In this document: positions 48,037 through 57,282 of the stretch, piece by piece
Layout: every line of letters begins with the position of its first letter
Numbering within the stretch: position 1 is the first letter of the stretch
The notes under the pieces: generated by a model
The model's input: only the letters and a program-made list of their open reading frames with translations
Databases searched by the model: none
What the model was told of the DNA's origin: nothing
Assembly: GCF_002873455.1 (NCBI RefSeq)
Contig: NZ_MCUN01000010.1
Location: 434,001-498,000, forward strand
Direction of reading: 5' to 3'
DNA from: Vibrio splendidus
GTDB lineage: Bacteria; Pseudomonadota; Gammaproteobacteria; Enterobacterales; Vibrionaceae
DNA length: 64,000 nt
Position numbers and translations under genes: made by a program

Positions 48037-48656
48037 ATGAGTTCGAATCAAATCAAAAATGTCGTATTTGATGTGGGTAATGTGATTGTGCGTTGGTCGC
48101 CGCTGGAAATTACTCAACTAACGTTTGGTAACATTGCCGACCCTGAAGCCCGAGCGCTTTCGATTTTCCAAAGTGCGATTTGGTCGGATTTGAACAAAGG
48201 GTTCTTAACCGAAAATGAAGCCAAACTTCGCTACCAACAAGAACTCGACTTATCCCCATTAGAGTGTGATCGCCTGTTTTACTACGTTAATCAACGCAGA
48301 TCTTATTGCATGGTTCTGTTGACCTCATCTAGCGTGTAAAGCGTTCTGGATATGGTGTGTATGCGCTTACCGACAACGTGGCCGAGATTGTTGAATACCT
48401 AAAAGCCACCTACAAATTTTGGCCGTTGTTTGATGGTGCAGTCGTATCTGCTGAACTTGGTGTGCTTAAACCACAGCCTGAAATTTACCAAGCGCTGTTA
48501 TCTAATAATGGGCTTGAAGCTTCAGAAACGGTGTTCATTGATGATGTGCCTTACAACGTAGAAGGGGCAAAGACCGTAGGCATGGCGGGTATTCAGTTTA
48601 TCGATTTGGTCCAGTGCGAGAACGAACTGCGTGCTCTTAGCGTTGAATTTACGTGA
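48037..48656 (+). pseudogene. HAD-superfamily hydrolase (YihX-like), broken by frameshift and stop
   Basis: Two frames together form one HAD phosphatase of about 205 residues. Frame one (48037-48339) has the first motif VVFDVGNVIVRW and the cap region; frame two (48357-48656) has GVYALTDN, KPQPEIYQAL and FIDDVPYNVEGAKTVGMAG. Between them the natural reading (ILLHGSVDLI, then RVKRSGYGVYAL) needs a shift near 48290-48305 and then meets a TAG at 48330-48332 where Glu or Lys would be expected. Two separate lesions make a sequencing error less likely and a decayed gene more likely. Relatives act on sugar phosphates. Confidence 0.85.
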
Positions 48657-48800
48657 CCATGTAGCGAAGTTCTCAAGCTATCTATATTTAGTCAGGTTTC
48701 TCTATACAGATAATCTATGCAGATAATTTAGGTGGGCAAGCTAAGTAGAAAAACGACGGATAGAAAAGACTGATAAAAGCTAAAACGAACCGAGTAAACA

Positions 48801-48834
48801 GAGGCGATGATTCATCATGAGCATCGCCTCTTTT
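48801..48834 (+). terminator. Terminator after the HAD pseudogene
   Basis: GAGGCGATG (48801-48809) pairs with CATCGCCTC (48822-48830), followed by TTTT. Confidence 0.75.
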
Positions 48835-48873
48835 CTATTCGTTCTTTTAGATAGCTTTATGTTCTATTTAACT

Positions 48874-49461
48874 CTATTGCTCAGTATTCAAGTGCCTAAT
48901 CAACTTGGCTGGTGTGCCACCGTATAAGCAGTCTGGCGGTATATCGCTGTTGACGACTGAATTCGCGGCAATCACAGAACGAGCCCCAATCGTCACGCCT
49001 TGGTTGATGACCGAGTTTCCACCAATCCACACATCATCTTCTACTGTGATAGGCAGACAGAAGGTTTCCCATTTACGGCGGCTTAGATAATCTAGGGAGT
49101 GCGAAGCGGTATAGAATTGTGTACTCGGCCCCACCAATACATTGTTGCCTATTTTGATATTCGCGCCATCTAGCATGACGACGTTCATGTTAATGAATGT
49201 GTCGTCACCGATCTCAATGGTTTTACCAAACTCGCAGTGAAAAGGGGGACGGATAACGCTGCTTCCTACTTTACCAAACAGATTAGCTTGCAGGCTTGGC
49301 TGCTGAGTATCGTCTGAACATTGGTTGAAGTCTGACAGCGCTTTGCTCGCGTGCGTCCGCATATGGTCTATTTCATGGTCTGCTCCATCAAAAACCTCAC
49401 CGGACAGCATCTTCTCGAGTTCTGTTTTCGTTTTCATTGCTTGCATCTCATTAGTCAACAT
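48874..49461 (-). CDS. Maltose O-acetyltransferase-like sugar acetyltransferase
   Basis: Acetyl-CoA-dependent O-acetyltransferase of the LacA/Maa/NodL group, up to 195 residues; the usual start may be the later ATG at 49437 (MKTKTELEKMLSGEVFDGAD). After the helical N-terminus comes the left-handed beta helix of hexapeptide repeats (IKIGNNVLVGP, ITVEDDVWIGGNSVINQGVTIG, ARSVIAANSVV). The catalytic His is in YTASHSLDYLSRR, where TATHP is usual. It acts in the cytoplasm on sugars, possibly to remove non-metabolisable ones. Monocistronic by its neighbours. Confidence 0.9.
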   Translation of the reverse strand: MLTNEMQAMKTKTELEKMLSGEVFDGADHEIDHMRTHASKALSDFNQCSDDTQQPSLQANLFGKVGSSVIRPPFHCEFGKTIEIGDDTFINMNVVMLDGANIKIGNNVLVGPSTQFYTASHSLDYLSRRKWETFCLPITVEDDVWIGGNSVINQGVTIGARSVIAANSVVNSDIPPDCLYGGTPAKLIRHLNTEQ

Positions 49462-49488
49462 GAGTATTAGAATACGGACAAATGGACA

Positions 49489-49520
49489 TAAAAAAAGAGA
49501 AAAGCCTCAGCCTTTCTCTT
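49489..49520 (-). terminator. Terminator of the adenosine deaminase gene
   Basis: On the minus strand AAGAGAAA pairs with the facing TTTCTCTT (49495-49520) with further inner pairing AGGCT/AGCCT, followed by seven T residues. Confidence 0.75.
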
Positions 49521-49563
49521 CCTATTTTTTTATCACTAAATGAGCCCAGACAAGCTCTACAAA

Positions 49564-50562
49564 TTAGATTTGCTCAACGAAACCCATTAGATGTTGTTTC
49601 ACTTCATCCGATGCGAATGCGCTGTCTACAGAGTACTTGTAGATTTCTACGTAGTCTTCTTTCGTTAGACCGAAAGTCTCGCATACACGCTTCACTTCGT
49701 TAGTCATTGTTGTGTTCGATACCGTGCGGTTGTCTGTGTTAATAGTCACAACGATACCGTCTTTCTTGAATTCAGCAATTGGGTGGTCGCTGAATTTGTG
49801 AATACATTTGGTTTGAACGTTACTTGTTGGGCAAGTCTCAAGTGCAACTTGCTTCTCTTTAACTATGTTGTATGCGTCTTCGTTACCTTGGATATGAACA
49901 CCGTGGCCGATACGCTCAGCATCCAACATAGTTACTGCATCGTAAACGTTTTGACCATGCCATTGCTCACCAGCGTGCACGGTAATGCGGTAGCCTTTTT
50001 CAAGAGCGTATTGTGTGTATTCTGGGAATTCAGCGCAGAAGCCTGGCTTTTCGCCACCTGCGATATCAAACGCAACCACACCTTTACCTAGGTAAGGTTG
50101 GCCTGCGTCGATCACGCCTTTGATAGAGTCTTTAGGGAACATACGAAGCACAGACATGATGTAGTTGCCCTTAATGTCGTATTTCTCTTCTGCGCGCTTC
50201 ATGCCTTTAACCGCACTTGAGATGATCACATCAAGAGACAAGCCTTTGTTTACGTGAAGAATCGGTGCAAAACGAACTTCTAGGTATTTAACGTTCTCTA
50301 ATGCTGCGTCTTCGTAAAGCTCAAAAGAAATACGCTCAATCGCTTCTTCAGTCTGCATCACTTGTAGCGGAAGGCTGAAACAAGCTAGGTACTCATCTAG
50401 GTTTTTGCAATCTTCAGGCACCGTTAGAGATTGAACAACCGCATCGCGATCTTCAGGTAGTTCGATATTGTACTGTTTAGCCAGGTCAATAATCGTATCT
50501 GGGCGAACACTTCCGTCTAGGTGGCAGTGTAAATCAATCTTTGGTAGTGCTAGAAAATCCAT
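49564..50562 (-). CDS. add: Adenosine deaminase
   Basis: Zinc amidohydrolase, 332 residues, converting adenosine and deoxyadenosine to inosine forms in purine salvage. The metal site begins with H12 and H14 in DLHCHLDGS; the catalytic Glu lies in [14 protein letters not shown] supplies another His, and the metal-binding Asp is in [12 protein letters not shown]. The length equals that of E. coli Add (333). It is divergent from a LysR gene at 50683, which may regulate it; its terminator follows within 75 bp. Confidence 0.95.
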   Translation of the reverse strand: MDFLALPKIDLHCHLDGSVRPDTIIDLAKQYNIELPEDRDAVVQSLTVPEDCKNLDEYLACFSLPLQVMQTEEAIERISFELYEDAALENVKYLEVRFAPILHVNKGLSLDVIISSAVKGMKRAEEKYDIKGNYIMSVLRMFPKDSIKGVIDAGQPYLGKGVVAFDIAGGEKPGFCAEFPEYTQYALEKGYRITVHAGEQWHGQNVYDAVTMLDAERIGHGVHIQGNEDAYNIVKEKQVALETCPTSNVQTKCIHKFSDHPIAEFKKDGIVVTINTDNRTVSNTTMTNEVKRVCETFGLTKEDYVEIYKYSVDSAFASDEVKQHLMGFVEQI

Positions 50563-50682
50563 GAGTATTCCTTAATTCTATTATGCTTTGAGTGTGTTAA
50601 CTCACATGCGCTAAATTTACCAAGACAATGATATGATTTAAAGTGACAATTAATCATCATTAATCTGAATATAAGGAATATC

Positions 50683-51630
50683 ATGGTAGATGTTAAGAGC
50701 TTACTCAAATGTGATATGAACTTACTGTTGTGTTTACACGTGTTGCTTGAAGAGCGTAGCGTGAGCAAAACGGCAGAGCGATTGTTCCTTAGTCAGTCAG
50801 CGGTGAGTAAGCAACTCACCAAACTGCGATCTTTGTTTGATGACCCTTTATTTGAACGTGAGTCAAAAGGTCTGTTTCCCACCCCGAAAGCCACTTCCCT
50901 GGCCCCTAAGATTCATCAGATTCTTTTGCAAGTTGAACAGCTAACCGTGCCGGACATTTTTGAGCCGAAAGACAGCGAGCGCACTTTTAATATCGATCTT
51001 GTTGAAACCGCTTATACCGCGATTTACCCAAAATTTATGCCTAACGCGTTGGCCGATGCGCCAAATATTACGGTAAACAGCACAACTTGGAGTAGCGAAA
51101 CTTTTAAGCGCTTACTGAAGCGTGAGGTCGATTTTGGAATTGGAATTTTTGAGCTAGATGAAAGGGCGAGCACCCATATTCAAAACATCCCTGCCGAGCT
51201 AAACTATGTCGAATTACTGCAAGATTACTCTGTGTGTTTGATGCGTAATGATCATCCAGTGCTTCAAGAAGAGTGGAATCTGCAAGCTTTCCTCAAATAC
51301 CGTCATATTCAGTTAGTGACCGGTGGCGTTGGCGACTGGCTGCTACTTGAAATTTTGCAGGCCAAACAGCTTCAAATTAACAAAGCCGCCAACGTGTCGG
51401 ACATCACCAGTGCAGTAAAGCTGTGCAAACAAAGCGATTTGCTGATGTGTTATCCGTACAACTCGGTTCGTGACTATATTGAGAGTGGTGAACTGGTGAT
51501 GAAGCCGATTCCTATTGAGTTGGTTCCCGGCGGCTTGTTTCTGCTTTGGCATCGTTATTTTGACTCTGAACCAAGCCACAAATGGCTTCGCGATTTAATA
51601 GTCAATAAGACCCAAGAACCTCAGCTGTAA
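50683..51630 (+). CDS. LysR-family transcriptional regulator
   Basis: A 315-residue LysR-type regulator. The winged helix-turn-helix (about 10-70) includes NLLLCLHVLLEERSVSKTAE and LFLSQSAVSKQLTKLRSLFDDPLFER; the rest is the effector-binding fold. It is divergent from add across 120 bp and lies 116 bp before the glutathione synthetase-type gene on the same strand. It could regulate either. The sequence resembles the NodD/LeuO-like branch only loosely, so no ligand is proposed. Confidence 0.9.
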   Translation: MVDVKSLLKCDMNLLLCLHVLLEERSVSKTAERLFLSQSAVSKQLTKLRSLFDDPLFERESKGLFPTPKATSLAPKIHQILLQVEQLTVPDIFEPKDSERTFNIDLVETAYTAIYPKFMPNALADAPNITVNSTTWSSETFKRLLKREVDFGIGIFELDERASTHIQNIPAELNYVELLQDYSVCLMRNDHPVLQEEWNLQAFLKYRHIQLVTGGVGDWLLLEILQAKQLQINKAANVSDITSAVKLCKQSDLLMCYPYNSVRDYIESGELVMKPIPIELVPGGLFLLWHRYFDSEPSHKWLRDLIVNKTQEPQL

Positions 51631-51746
51631 ACTGCGAATTACGATGATCGAAAAGGTGAGATAACATTTTTAAATTTGTTTCGTCTTTTTTGAATGAGCG
51701 TCGTCTTACTACGGGTGCCAAATGCCCGTCAGAATGAGATATCTAA

Positions 51747-53201
51747 ATGAATCCAATGCCATTGATTCCGCAACAAGTAATTGAAGACGCGTGTGAGTGG
51801 GCACTCATGCACGGTGTTGCTTTTCGTCAACCAGACAATACCGCGAGACATTGCCCTTTTAGCCTTGCTCCTATGACAATGGAACGTGATGTGTATGAAC
51901 ACTTACTTCGCGTGACACCGCTAATTACTAAGTTGATCAGTAACGTGTCGGAAGATCATGATTTTTTACAGTCTTCATTGAGTGACATGGCGCAAGCCGA
52001 TCCGTTCTTTGGCCGCTTGATGGAGCTGCATAAACAAGCTCACGGCAGTGCAGATGAACGCTTGAACCCTGCTCGTCAGCCACTGTTGTTAATGCGCACT
52101 GATTTCATGGATGACCGTCAACACGGCGCAAAAGTGATTGAGTTTAATGGCATTGCTGCAGGCATGGCACCGTTTGGTCAGCGTGCAACTGAGTTCCATT
52201 CGTTTATGCAGAACCAGTGGCCAGAGACGTATAAGAAGTGGTTAGAAGACCCAACGGCAACACCGGCTGAAAACCAAGGCTTAACGCAGCTAGCTTATGG
52301 TATCGCTGATACTGCAAGGCAAGTGAAAGCGGATTTTAATGAACAAGGTAAACCGATTTTCTTGATGGTGGTACAGAAGAACGAAGACAATGTTTATGAC
52401 CAACACCTACTTGAAGTTGAGTTACAAAAACAGGGTGTTCGCACGGTTCGCCGTACCTTTGAACAACTCAGCTCTCAGCTTTCTTCAGGTGATAACAAAC
52501 GTTTATTACTCGAAGGTATTGGCGCTATCGATGTGGTGTATCTGCGCGCTGGCTATCAGTATTCAGATTACTGGGCTCCAGAGCTAAACGAATCGGTTTG
52601 TTGCCACACGCTAAGTCAGACTCGTTTGTTTATGGAGCAACACCATGTCGCTATGAACGCAACCATCAGCCAGCAATTGGCGACCAGCAAAACCATGCAA
52701 ATGCTGCTGACCATGATGCCTGCGTCAGAATACGGACGTTGGGGTTTAACACTAGAAGAGGCTGAATTGGTTAAGAGTGTATTGGCGGACATGAAACCAA
52801 TCACCAGTGAATCGATTGAATGGTTTAACACGCAAGCCGACAAGCAAGAATGGGTGTTGAAAAACCAAGGCGAGGGCGGCGGTCATTGTGTATTCGGTAA
52901 CGATATCAGTGAGCAACTGAGCCTGCTTAAGCCAGAAGAATACGATGCATGGGCATTGATGCAACGCTTGTACCCACATGAACGAGACGTACCTACTATT
53001 GCAGTTCGTGACACTCAGCAAACGCTAGTGACAGACTTAGTCAGCGAAGTCGGTCTGTTCACCGCTTATTACAAAGGTGAACCAGTCACTGAGCTAGACG
53101 GCTACGCGGGCTACTTGATTCGCAGCAAACCCGCCAGCGAAAACGAAGGTGGGATCCATAGCGGTAAAGGGATTCTCGATTCGTTGGTGTTGATTGATTA
53201 G
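51747..53201 (+). CDS. Eukaryotic-type glutathione synthetase
   Basis: ATP-dependent ligase that joins gamma-glutamylcysteine and glycine. It is 484 residues long, matching the eukaryotic GSS family (human about 474), not the bacterial GshB type of about 315. The landmarks line up with human GSS: RTDFM and the substrate-binding E132/N134 in KVIEFNGIAAGM, VVYLRAGY (262-270), LATSKTMQ (311-318), the glycine-rich ATP loop VLKNQGEGGG (370-379), and the terminal RSKPASENEGGIHSGKGILD (459-478). The housekeeping GshB is expected elsewhere. The role may be a second glutathione route or a related peptide ligase. It follows a LysR gene. Confidence 0.9.
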   Translation: MNPMPLIPQQVIEDACEWALMHGVAFRQPDNTARHCPFSLAPMTMERDVYEHLLRVTPLITKLISNVSEDHDFLQSSLSDMAQADPFFGRLMELHKQAHGSADERLNPARQPLLLMRTDFMDDRQHGAKVIEFNGIAAGMAPFGQRATEFHSFMQNQWPETYKKWLEDPTATPAENQGLTQLAYGIADTARQVKADFNEQGKPIFLMVVQKNEDNVYDQHLLEVELQKQGVRTVRRTFEQLSSQLSSGDNKRLLLEGIGAIDVVYLRAGYQYSDYWAPELNESVCCHTLSQTRLFMEQHHVAMNATISQQLATSKTMQMLLTMMPASEYGRWGLTLEEAELVKSVLADMKPITSESIEWFNTQADKQEWVLKNQGEGGGHCVFGNDISEQLSLLKPEEYDAWALMQRLYPHERDVPTIAVRDTQQTLVTDLVSEVGLFTAYYKGEPVTELDGYAGYLIRSKPASENEGGIHSGKGILDSLVLID

Positions 53202-53218
53202 TTGACGGAGAGAATTAT

Positions 53219-53248
53219 AAAAACCAGAACCGATATTCTGGTTTTTTT
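53219..53248. terminator. Bidirectional terminator, glutathione synthetase and AraC genes
   Basis: AAAAACCAGAA (53219-53229) pairs with TTCTGGTTTTT (53236-53246), with further T residues, between convergent genes. Confidence 0.88.
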
Positions 53249-53288
53249 GTCTCTGTAATCCGTAAACTGAGTATTTGGATAACAATAA

Positions 53289-54062
53289 TCACGCCCCTAA
53301 TTTAGTAAAAGCCAGTGGTGTTTGTCCGGTTTGTTGTTTGAAAAAGGCAATGAAAGCGCTGTTCGAAGAGAACTCTAGGTAGTGCGCTGTGTCGGTAACG
53401 GTTCGGTTTTGAGCAAGCAGTTCGATGGCCTTAATCAAACGCCATTGTTGACGCCAATCTTGATAGGTCATGCCAGCTTCGGCTTTAAATAGACGAGTGA
53501 TGGTTTTGCTACTGGCTCCAACGGATGATGCCAATACATTCAACGGAGGAACGATAAAATCAGCTTTGTTGAGTTGCGCGCAGAAACGCGCCAATCGTCG
53601 GTCTGTTGGGAGTGGAAGCATTAAGGTTTGGTGCGTTAAGGAATGGAATTCTTCCCAAAAAAGCGCAGACGTATTGAGTGTCTTGTGCTCCGTGATATCC
53701 CACTCCCATAATGCGATCTTATTGATGAGCGCTTTCAGTAAATCGTTAACCTTAATCGTTGTGATTTCTTTTGGGCACTCAAATACATCGGTATCAAAAT
53801 ACAGAGAACGATACGCGACCACGTTGGTCATTTGTGCTCGGTGTGGAACATGTGGCGGGATCCACACAGCCTTAGTCGGAGGCAGAATACACAAGGCATT
53901 ATCCAGTGTTAAGGTAATGCAGCCTTGCGGTGCATAAAGTAATTGCCCTTTGCGATGCTGATGAACACCTGAATCATGCTGTCCTAGCTCTGCCGCTATT
54001 CCCACTACGCTTGCTTTAATGCTATCTGCGTCAAAAGCACAGCTGTCATCGATAAATGCCAT
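53289..54062 (-). CDS. AraC-family regulator
   Basis: A cupin plus AraC helix-turn-helix regulator. I place the start at 54062 (MAFIDDSCAFDADSIKASVV), with AGGACAA just before the ATG; the frame is open to 54143, but that would overlap the divergent promoter region. This start gives 257 residues. The cupin part has GVHQHRKGQLLYAPQG; the C-terminal domain (about 160-255) has the two helix-turn-helix units with FKAEAGMTYQDWRQQWRL and TGQTPLAF. It is divergent from an MFS transporter gene 94 bp away, the classic arrangement for a local activator of an efflux pump. Confidence 0.87.
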   Translation of the reverse strand: MAFIDDSCAFDADSIKASVVGIAAELGQHDSGVHQHRKGQLLYAPQGCITLTLDNALCILPPTKAVWIPPHVPHRAQMTNVVAYRSLYFDTDVFECPKEITTIKVNDLLKALINKIALWEWDITEHKTLNTSALFWEEFHSLTHQTLMLPLPTDRRLARFCAQLNKADFIVPPLNVLASSVGASSKTITRLFKAEAGMTYQDWRQQWRLIKAIELLAQNRTVTDTAHYLEFSSNSAFIAFFKQQTGQTPLAFTKLGA

Positions 54063-54156
54063 TTGTCCTAATCTTGTTGTTTTTGGTTTTAATGTTGTTA
54101 ACGAGCCAAGGTTAGTTTCCTCTAGACTTCCCGTCAAGTTCACTGGTCTTGGAAAA

Positions 54157-55287
54157 ATGATGAAAACAAAACCTTCTTTATGGCAAATGGTGCTGCTGTT
54201 GATGTTTCCTCAAATCGCAGAAACCATCTATAGCCCGACTCTGGATTCAATATCGAAATCCTTTGGTGTTAGTTACACACAAGCGGCACAAACCCTCTCG
54301 ATCTATTTCTCCGCATTTGCGTTGGGTGTGGTGGTATGGGGCGTGTTGGCTGATAAATGGGGACGTCGCCCAACCATGTTATTGGGGATGGGATTATTCG
54401 CCTGTTCTGCACTCATTGCCATGCAAACCAATAGCTTTACGTGGTTGATGATAGCAAGAGCGATGGGCGCTTTCGGACTTGCGGTTGGCTCTGTCGTTAC
54501 TCAAACCATGTTGCGAGATGCCTTTAGCGGTACAGAGCTAGCCAAGGTGTTTGGTTACATGGGGATGGGGCTGTCGATTAGCCCAATCATCGGGTTATTA
54601 CTAGGTGGTCAATTGAGCGAGGCGGGTGGGCATCAATATGTGTTTACTGCCTTGTTTATTATGGTATTGGCGTTGTTGGCACATAGCTTATGGTCGCTTC
54701 CTGAAACGCAACAATCAAAGCAACCGTTGCAATTAAAATCGCTCAGTATCCACATGATCAAAGACGGCGATATTTGGGTATCGGCACTGCTTGTCGCATC
54801 GTTCAATATTGCGCTGTTTTCGTATTACCAACTGGGTTCATTCATCTTCTTACAGCTTGGATTCAGTATCGAGCAGTTTGGCTATAGCGGTGTCGTACTT
54901 GGGTTCGGAACCTTACTGGGAAGCTTGGTTAATAAGGCGTTATTGAAGCGACAAGTGTCATCTATCTCTTTGATTAGCTTGGCGGCAGTGCTTCAAACGG
55001 TAGGCGCGGTGGGTGTGTATCTTTCACAACACACGATCTGGTTCTTGGTTCCGATGATGTTGGTGGTTATGGCGTTTGGCATTGCGATCCCTAATGTATT
55101 GAGCCGAGCATTGGTACGTTACCAATCTCAAGCAGGAAGTGCAGGCGCACTGTTTGGTTTGATGTATTACACCTTGATTGGTTCAGGGCTCGCTTTAGCG
55201 GGAATGATTCAAGACTTAGGTGTTGTCTTGGTGCTTTGTGGCGCGTTATCGGTGTTGGTGACGATACGCAGTCGACTCTCGCTGTAA
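54157..55287 (+). CDS. MFS transporter, Bcr/CflA-like
   Basis: Inner-membrane drug/H+ antiporter-like protein. I start it at 54157 (MMKTKPSLWQ), since the longer frame from 54019 runs antisense through the AraC gene start. The length is 376 residues with 12 predicted helices. GVLADKWGRRPTMLLG (loop 2-3) is the MFS hallmark, and the region around IGLLLGGQLSEAGGHQYVF is the motif typical for multidrug members. It is divergent from its probable AraC regulator. The substrate is unknown. Confidence 0.88.
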   Translation: MMKTKPSLWQMVLLLMFPQIAETIYSPTLDSISKSFGVSYTQAAQTLSIYFSAFALGVVVWGVLADKWGRRPTMLLGMGLFACSALIAMQTNSFTWLMIARAMGAFGLAVGSVVTQTMLRDAFSGTELAKVFGYMGMGLSISPIIGLLLGGQLSEAGGHQYVFTALFIMVLALLAHSLWSLPETQQSKQPLQLKSLSIHMIKDGDIWVSALLVASFNIALFSYYQLGSFIFLQLGFSIEQFGYSGVVLGFGTLLGSLVNKALLKRQVSSISLISLAAVLQTVGAVGVYLSQHTIWFLVPMMLVVMAFGIAIPNVLSRALVRYQSQAGSAGALFGLMYYTLIGSGLALAGMIQDLGVVLVLCGALSVLVTIRSRLSL

Positions 55288-55371
55288 CGGTAAATCTCTC
55301 ATTCATATTGATAAATTCCGCGTCCTATTTGATGCGGGATTGATCATTTTATCCCTTCGTAAGTATGGATA

Positions 55372-55423
55372 TTGACATAGGTAGAATGATCGCTCTACTA
55401 TGTGTGTAGAACAATCATTCTAC
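55372..55423 (+). promoter_or_regulatory. Promoter with two 18-bp TetR-type operators
   Basis: TTGACA (55372-55377) and TACTAT (55396-55401) form a promoter with 18-bp spacing. Two similar inverted repeats, GTAGAATGATCGCTCTAC (55381-55398) and GTAGAACAATCATTCTAC (55406-55423), overlap it and stand 25 bp apart. The TetR protein encoded next is the natural binder, so it should repress itself and the dehydrogenase. Confidence 0.75.
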
Positions 55424-55448
55424 CTTTAGTCAGGTATAAAAGATCAGT

Positions 55449-55967
55449 ATGTTAAGAGAACAAATTGCAGAGAGCCTTGAGGTTGCGTTTAGTCAGCATG
55501 GTTTTGCAGAGCCGAGTGTGGCTAAACTGAAGACGGCGTGTAACGTGAGCCTGCGTACGCTCTACAAACATTTTCCATCGAAAGAAGCGATGATCGTGGG
55601 AGCCTTAGAACATCGTCATCACCGTTACCTACATTTTCTACTAGAAAGTGCGCCTGCTGATGGTCTGGCATCCATGCTGGATATCTTCGACAAGTTACAA
55701 CAGTGGATGGAAGAGTATGCACCGCACGGTTGCATGTCGATGAATGCGATGGCTGCTTTTCCTGACAACGAGATAATCAATCAAGCTGTTACTGAACATA
55801 AACGAGAAGTAAAAGTACTTCTGGGTAAACAGAGTCAACGAGACGATCTGGCTTCAGAGCTCTTCTTACTCCATGAAGGTGTATCAAGCGCATGGCCAGT
55901 GTTAGGGCAAGAAGCGGTGACATCAGCACAGAATATGGTGAAAAAGTTACTCAAGGAAACACGATGA
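55449..55967 (+). CDS. TetR-family regulator of the downstream dehydrogenase
   Basis: A 172-residue TetR-type repressor. The helix-turn-helix is AFSQHGFAEPSVAKLKTACN followed by VSLRTLYKHFPSKEAM. The C-terminal ligand domain is short. It overlaps the following dehydrogenase gene by 4 bp (ATGA), so they are translationally coupled, and a pair of operator-like repeats overlaps the shared promoter. The ligand may be an aldehyde, quinone or other electrophile handled by the enzyme (inference). Confidence 0.9.
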   Translation: MLREQIAESLEVAFSQHGFAEPSVAKLKTACNVSLRTLYKHFPSKEAMIVGALEHRHHRYLHFLLESAPADGLASMLDIFDKLQQWMEEYAPHGCMSMNAMAAFPDNEIINQAVTEHKREVKVLLGKQSQRDDLASELFLLHEGVSSAWPVLGQEAVTSAQNMVKKLLKETR

Positions 55968-57019
55968 AATTCGAACTACCAAAAACGATGAAAGGCGCGG
56001 AAATGCTAGGACACGGCGGGGCAGACATGCTGGGATACCGTGAAGACATTGCTGTACCACAAATTGATCCCAATGAAGTGCTGATCAAGGTGATGGCTGC
56101 GGGCGTGAACAACACCGACGTCAACACTCGAATTGGTTGGTATGCAAAAAGCGATGATTCAGACGATGCAAGTTGGTCTGGCGAAGCGTTGAAGTTCCCT
56201 CGTATCCAAGGTGCTGATGTGTGTGGCTACATCGTAGCCGTTGGTAGTGAAGTTTCTGCTGATCGTATTGGCGAGCGTGTTCTTATCGAACCTTGTTTAA
56301 CGGAAGTGTATGGACGAGATCTACCACAGCCATGGTATTTCGGTTCTGAGTGTGATGGTGGTTTTGCTGAATACACTAAGGTTGCTGCAAAGCATGCTTA
56401 CGCGGTGAACAGTTCTATGTCGGATGTAGAGTTGGCGTCTTTCCCATGTTCATACTCGACCGCAGAAAACATGCTAACTCGCTCTAATGTGGCTGAAGGT
56501 GATCGTGTGCTTATCTCTGGTGCATCAGGTGGTGTGGGTTCGGCGGCGATTCAACTAGCGAAAGCTCGCGGCGCGTATGTTATTGCCATTACTAGCCCAA
56601 GCAAGAATCAACCGTTACTTGAACTTGGTGCTGATGAAGTGATTGCTCGTGATGCTGATTTAGTGGAAGTGCTAGGGGCAAACAGTGTACATGTGGTTAT
56701 CGACTTGGTTGCTGGTGACAAGTGGCCAGAATTTCTTGAAGTGCTGAAGCCACATGGTCGTTATGCTGTATCAGGTGCAATTGGCGGCGCTATGGTCGAG
56801 CTTGATGTGCGAACTTTATATCTTAAAGATCTGAGTTTTTTTGGTTGCACGGTTTTAGAACCACAAGTATTTCAAAATCTTGTGAACCGTATTGAGAAAC
56901 AGCAGATCGGCGCAATCGTCGCACAGTCTTTTCCATTGGTTGATATCCATAAAGCACAAGACGAATTCTTGAAGAAAAAACACGTAGGCAAGATCGTACT
57001 GGAAGTGGCTGAGCATTAA
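55964..57019 (+). CDS. MDR-family alcohol dehydrogenase/quinone reductase
   Basis: A 351-residue medium-chain oxidoreductase that uses NAD(P)H. The start at 55964 is fixed by the 4-bp overlap with the TetR gene. The N-terminal GroES-like domain has AAGVNNTDVNTRIGWY and IQGADVCGYIVAVGSEV; the Rossmann domain has ISGASGGVGSAAIQLAKARGA. The typical structural-zinc cysteines of alcohol dehydrogenases are missing, so it is more likely a zinc-free quinone or enal reductase. It is co-transcribed with its TetR regulator and has its own terminator. Confidence 0.87.
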   Translation: MKFELPKTMKGAEMLGHGGADMLGYREDIAVPQIDPNEVLIKVMAAGVNNTDVNTRIGWYAKSDDSDDASWSGEALKFPRIQGADVCGYIVAVGSEVSADRIGERVLIEPCLTEVYGRDLPQPWYFGSECDGGFAEYTKVAAKHAYAVNSSMSDVELASFPCSYSTAENMLTRSNVAEGDRVLISGASGGVGSAAIQLAKARGAYVIAITSPSKNQPLLELGADEVIARDADLVEVLGANSVHVVIDLVAGDKWPEFLEVLKPHGRYAVSGAIGGAMVELDVRTLYLKDLSFFGCTVLEPQVFQNLVNRIEKQQIGAIVAQSFPLVDIHKAQDEFLKKKHVGKIVLEVAEH

Positions 57020-57054
57020 TCGTAGAAAGTATTAAAGTTCAAAGCCATGTATAT

Positions 57055-57088
57055 AAGAGCGAGCAAGGTTGAATTGCTCGCTCTTTTT
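57055..57088 (+). terminator. Terminator of the TetR-dehydrogenase operon
   Basis: AAGAGCGAGCAA (57055-57066) pairs with TTGCTCGCTCTT (57074-57085), followed by TTT. Confidence 0.9.
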
Positions 57089-57282
57089 GTTTCCATAGAG
57101 TGCGAGTTTGAATGGGTTAGGTTAAATATTGATTGGTTCAGTTAAAAACCTTGTCGAGTAATAGATCCTATACAGTGAAAATATAAGTGATTCATCTATC
57201 AATGTATGGTTTATGAATAGGCTGTGCGATAATCGCCGCCGTTATATATCCCGATCGGTTTTATATTCATCTAGGAGTCGTA

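Noticed and set aside
48357..48656. Second half of the HAD gene as an independent small protein
   Set aside because: It lacks the N-terminal motif with the nucleophile Asp and has no ribosome binding site; it belongs to the broken gene starting at 48037.
54019..54156. Upstream extension of the MFS transporter frame
   Set aside because: It runs antisense through the start of the AraC gene, and a typical N-terminus begins only at 54157.
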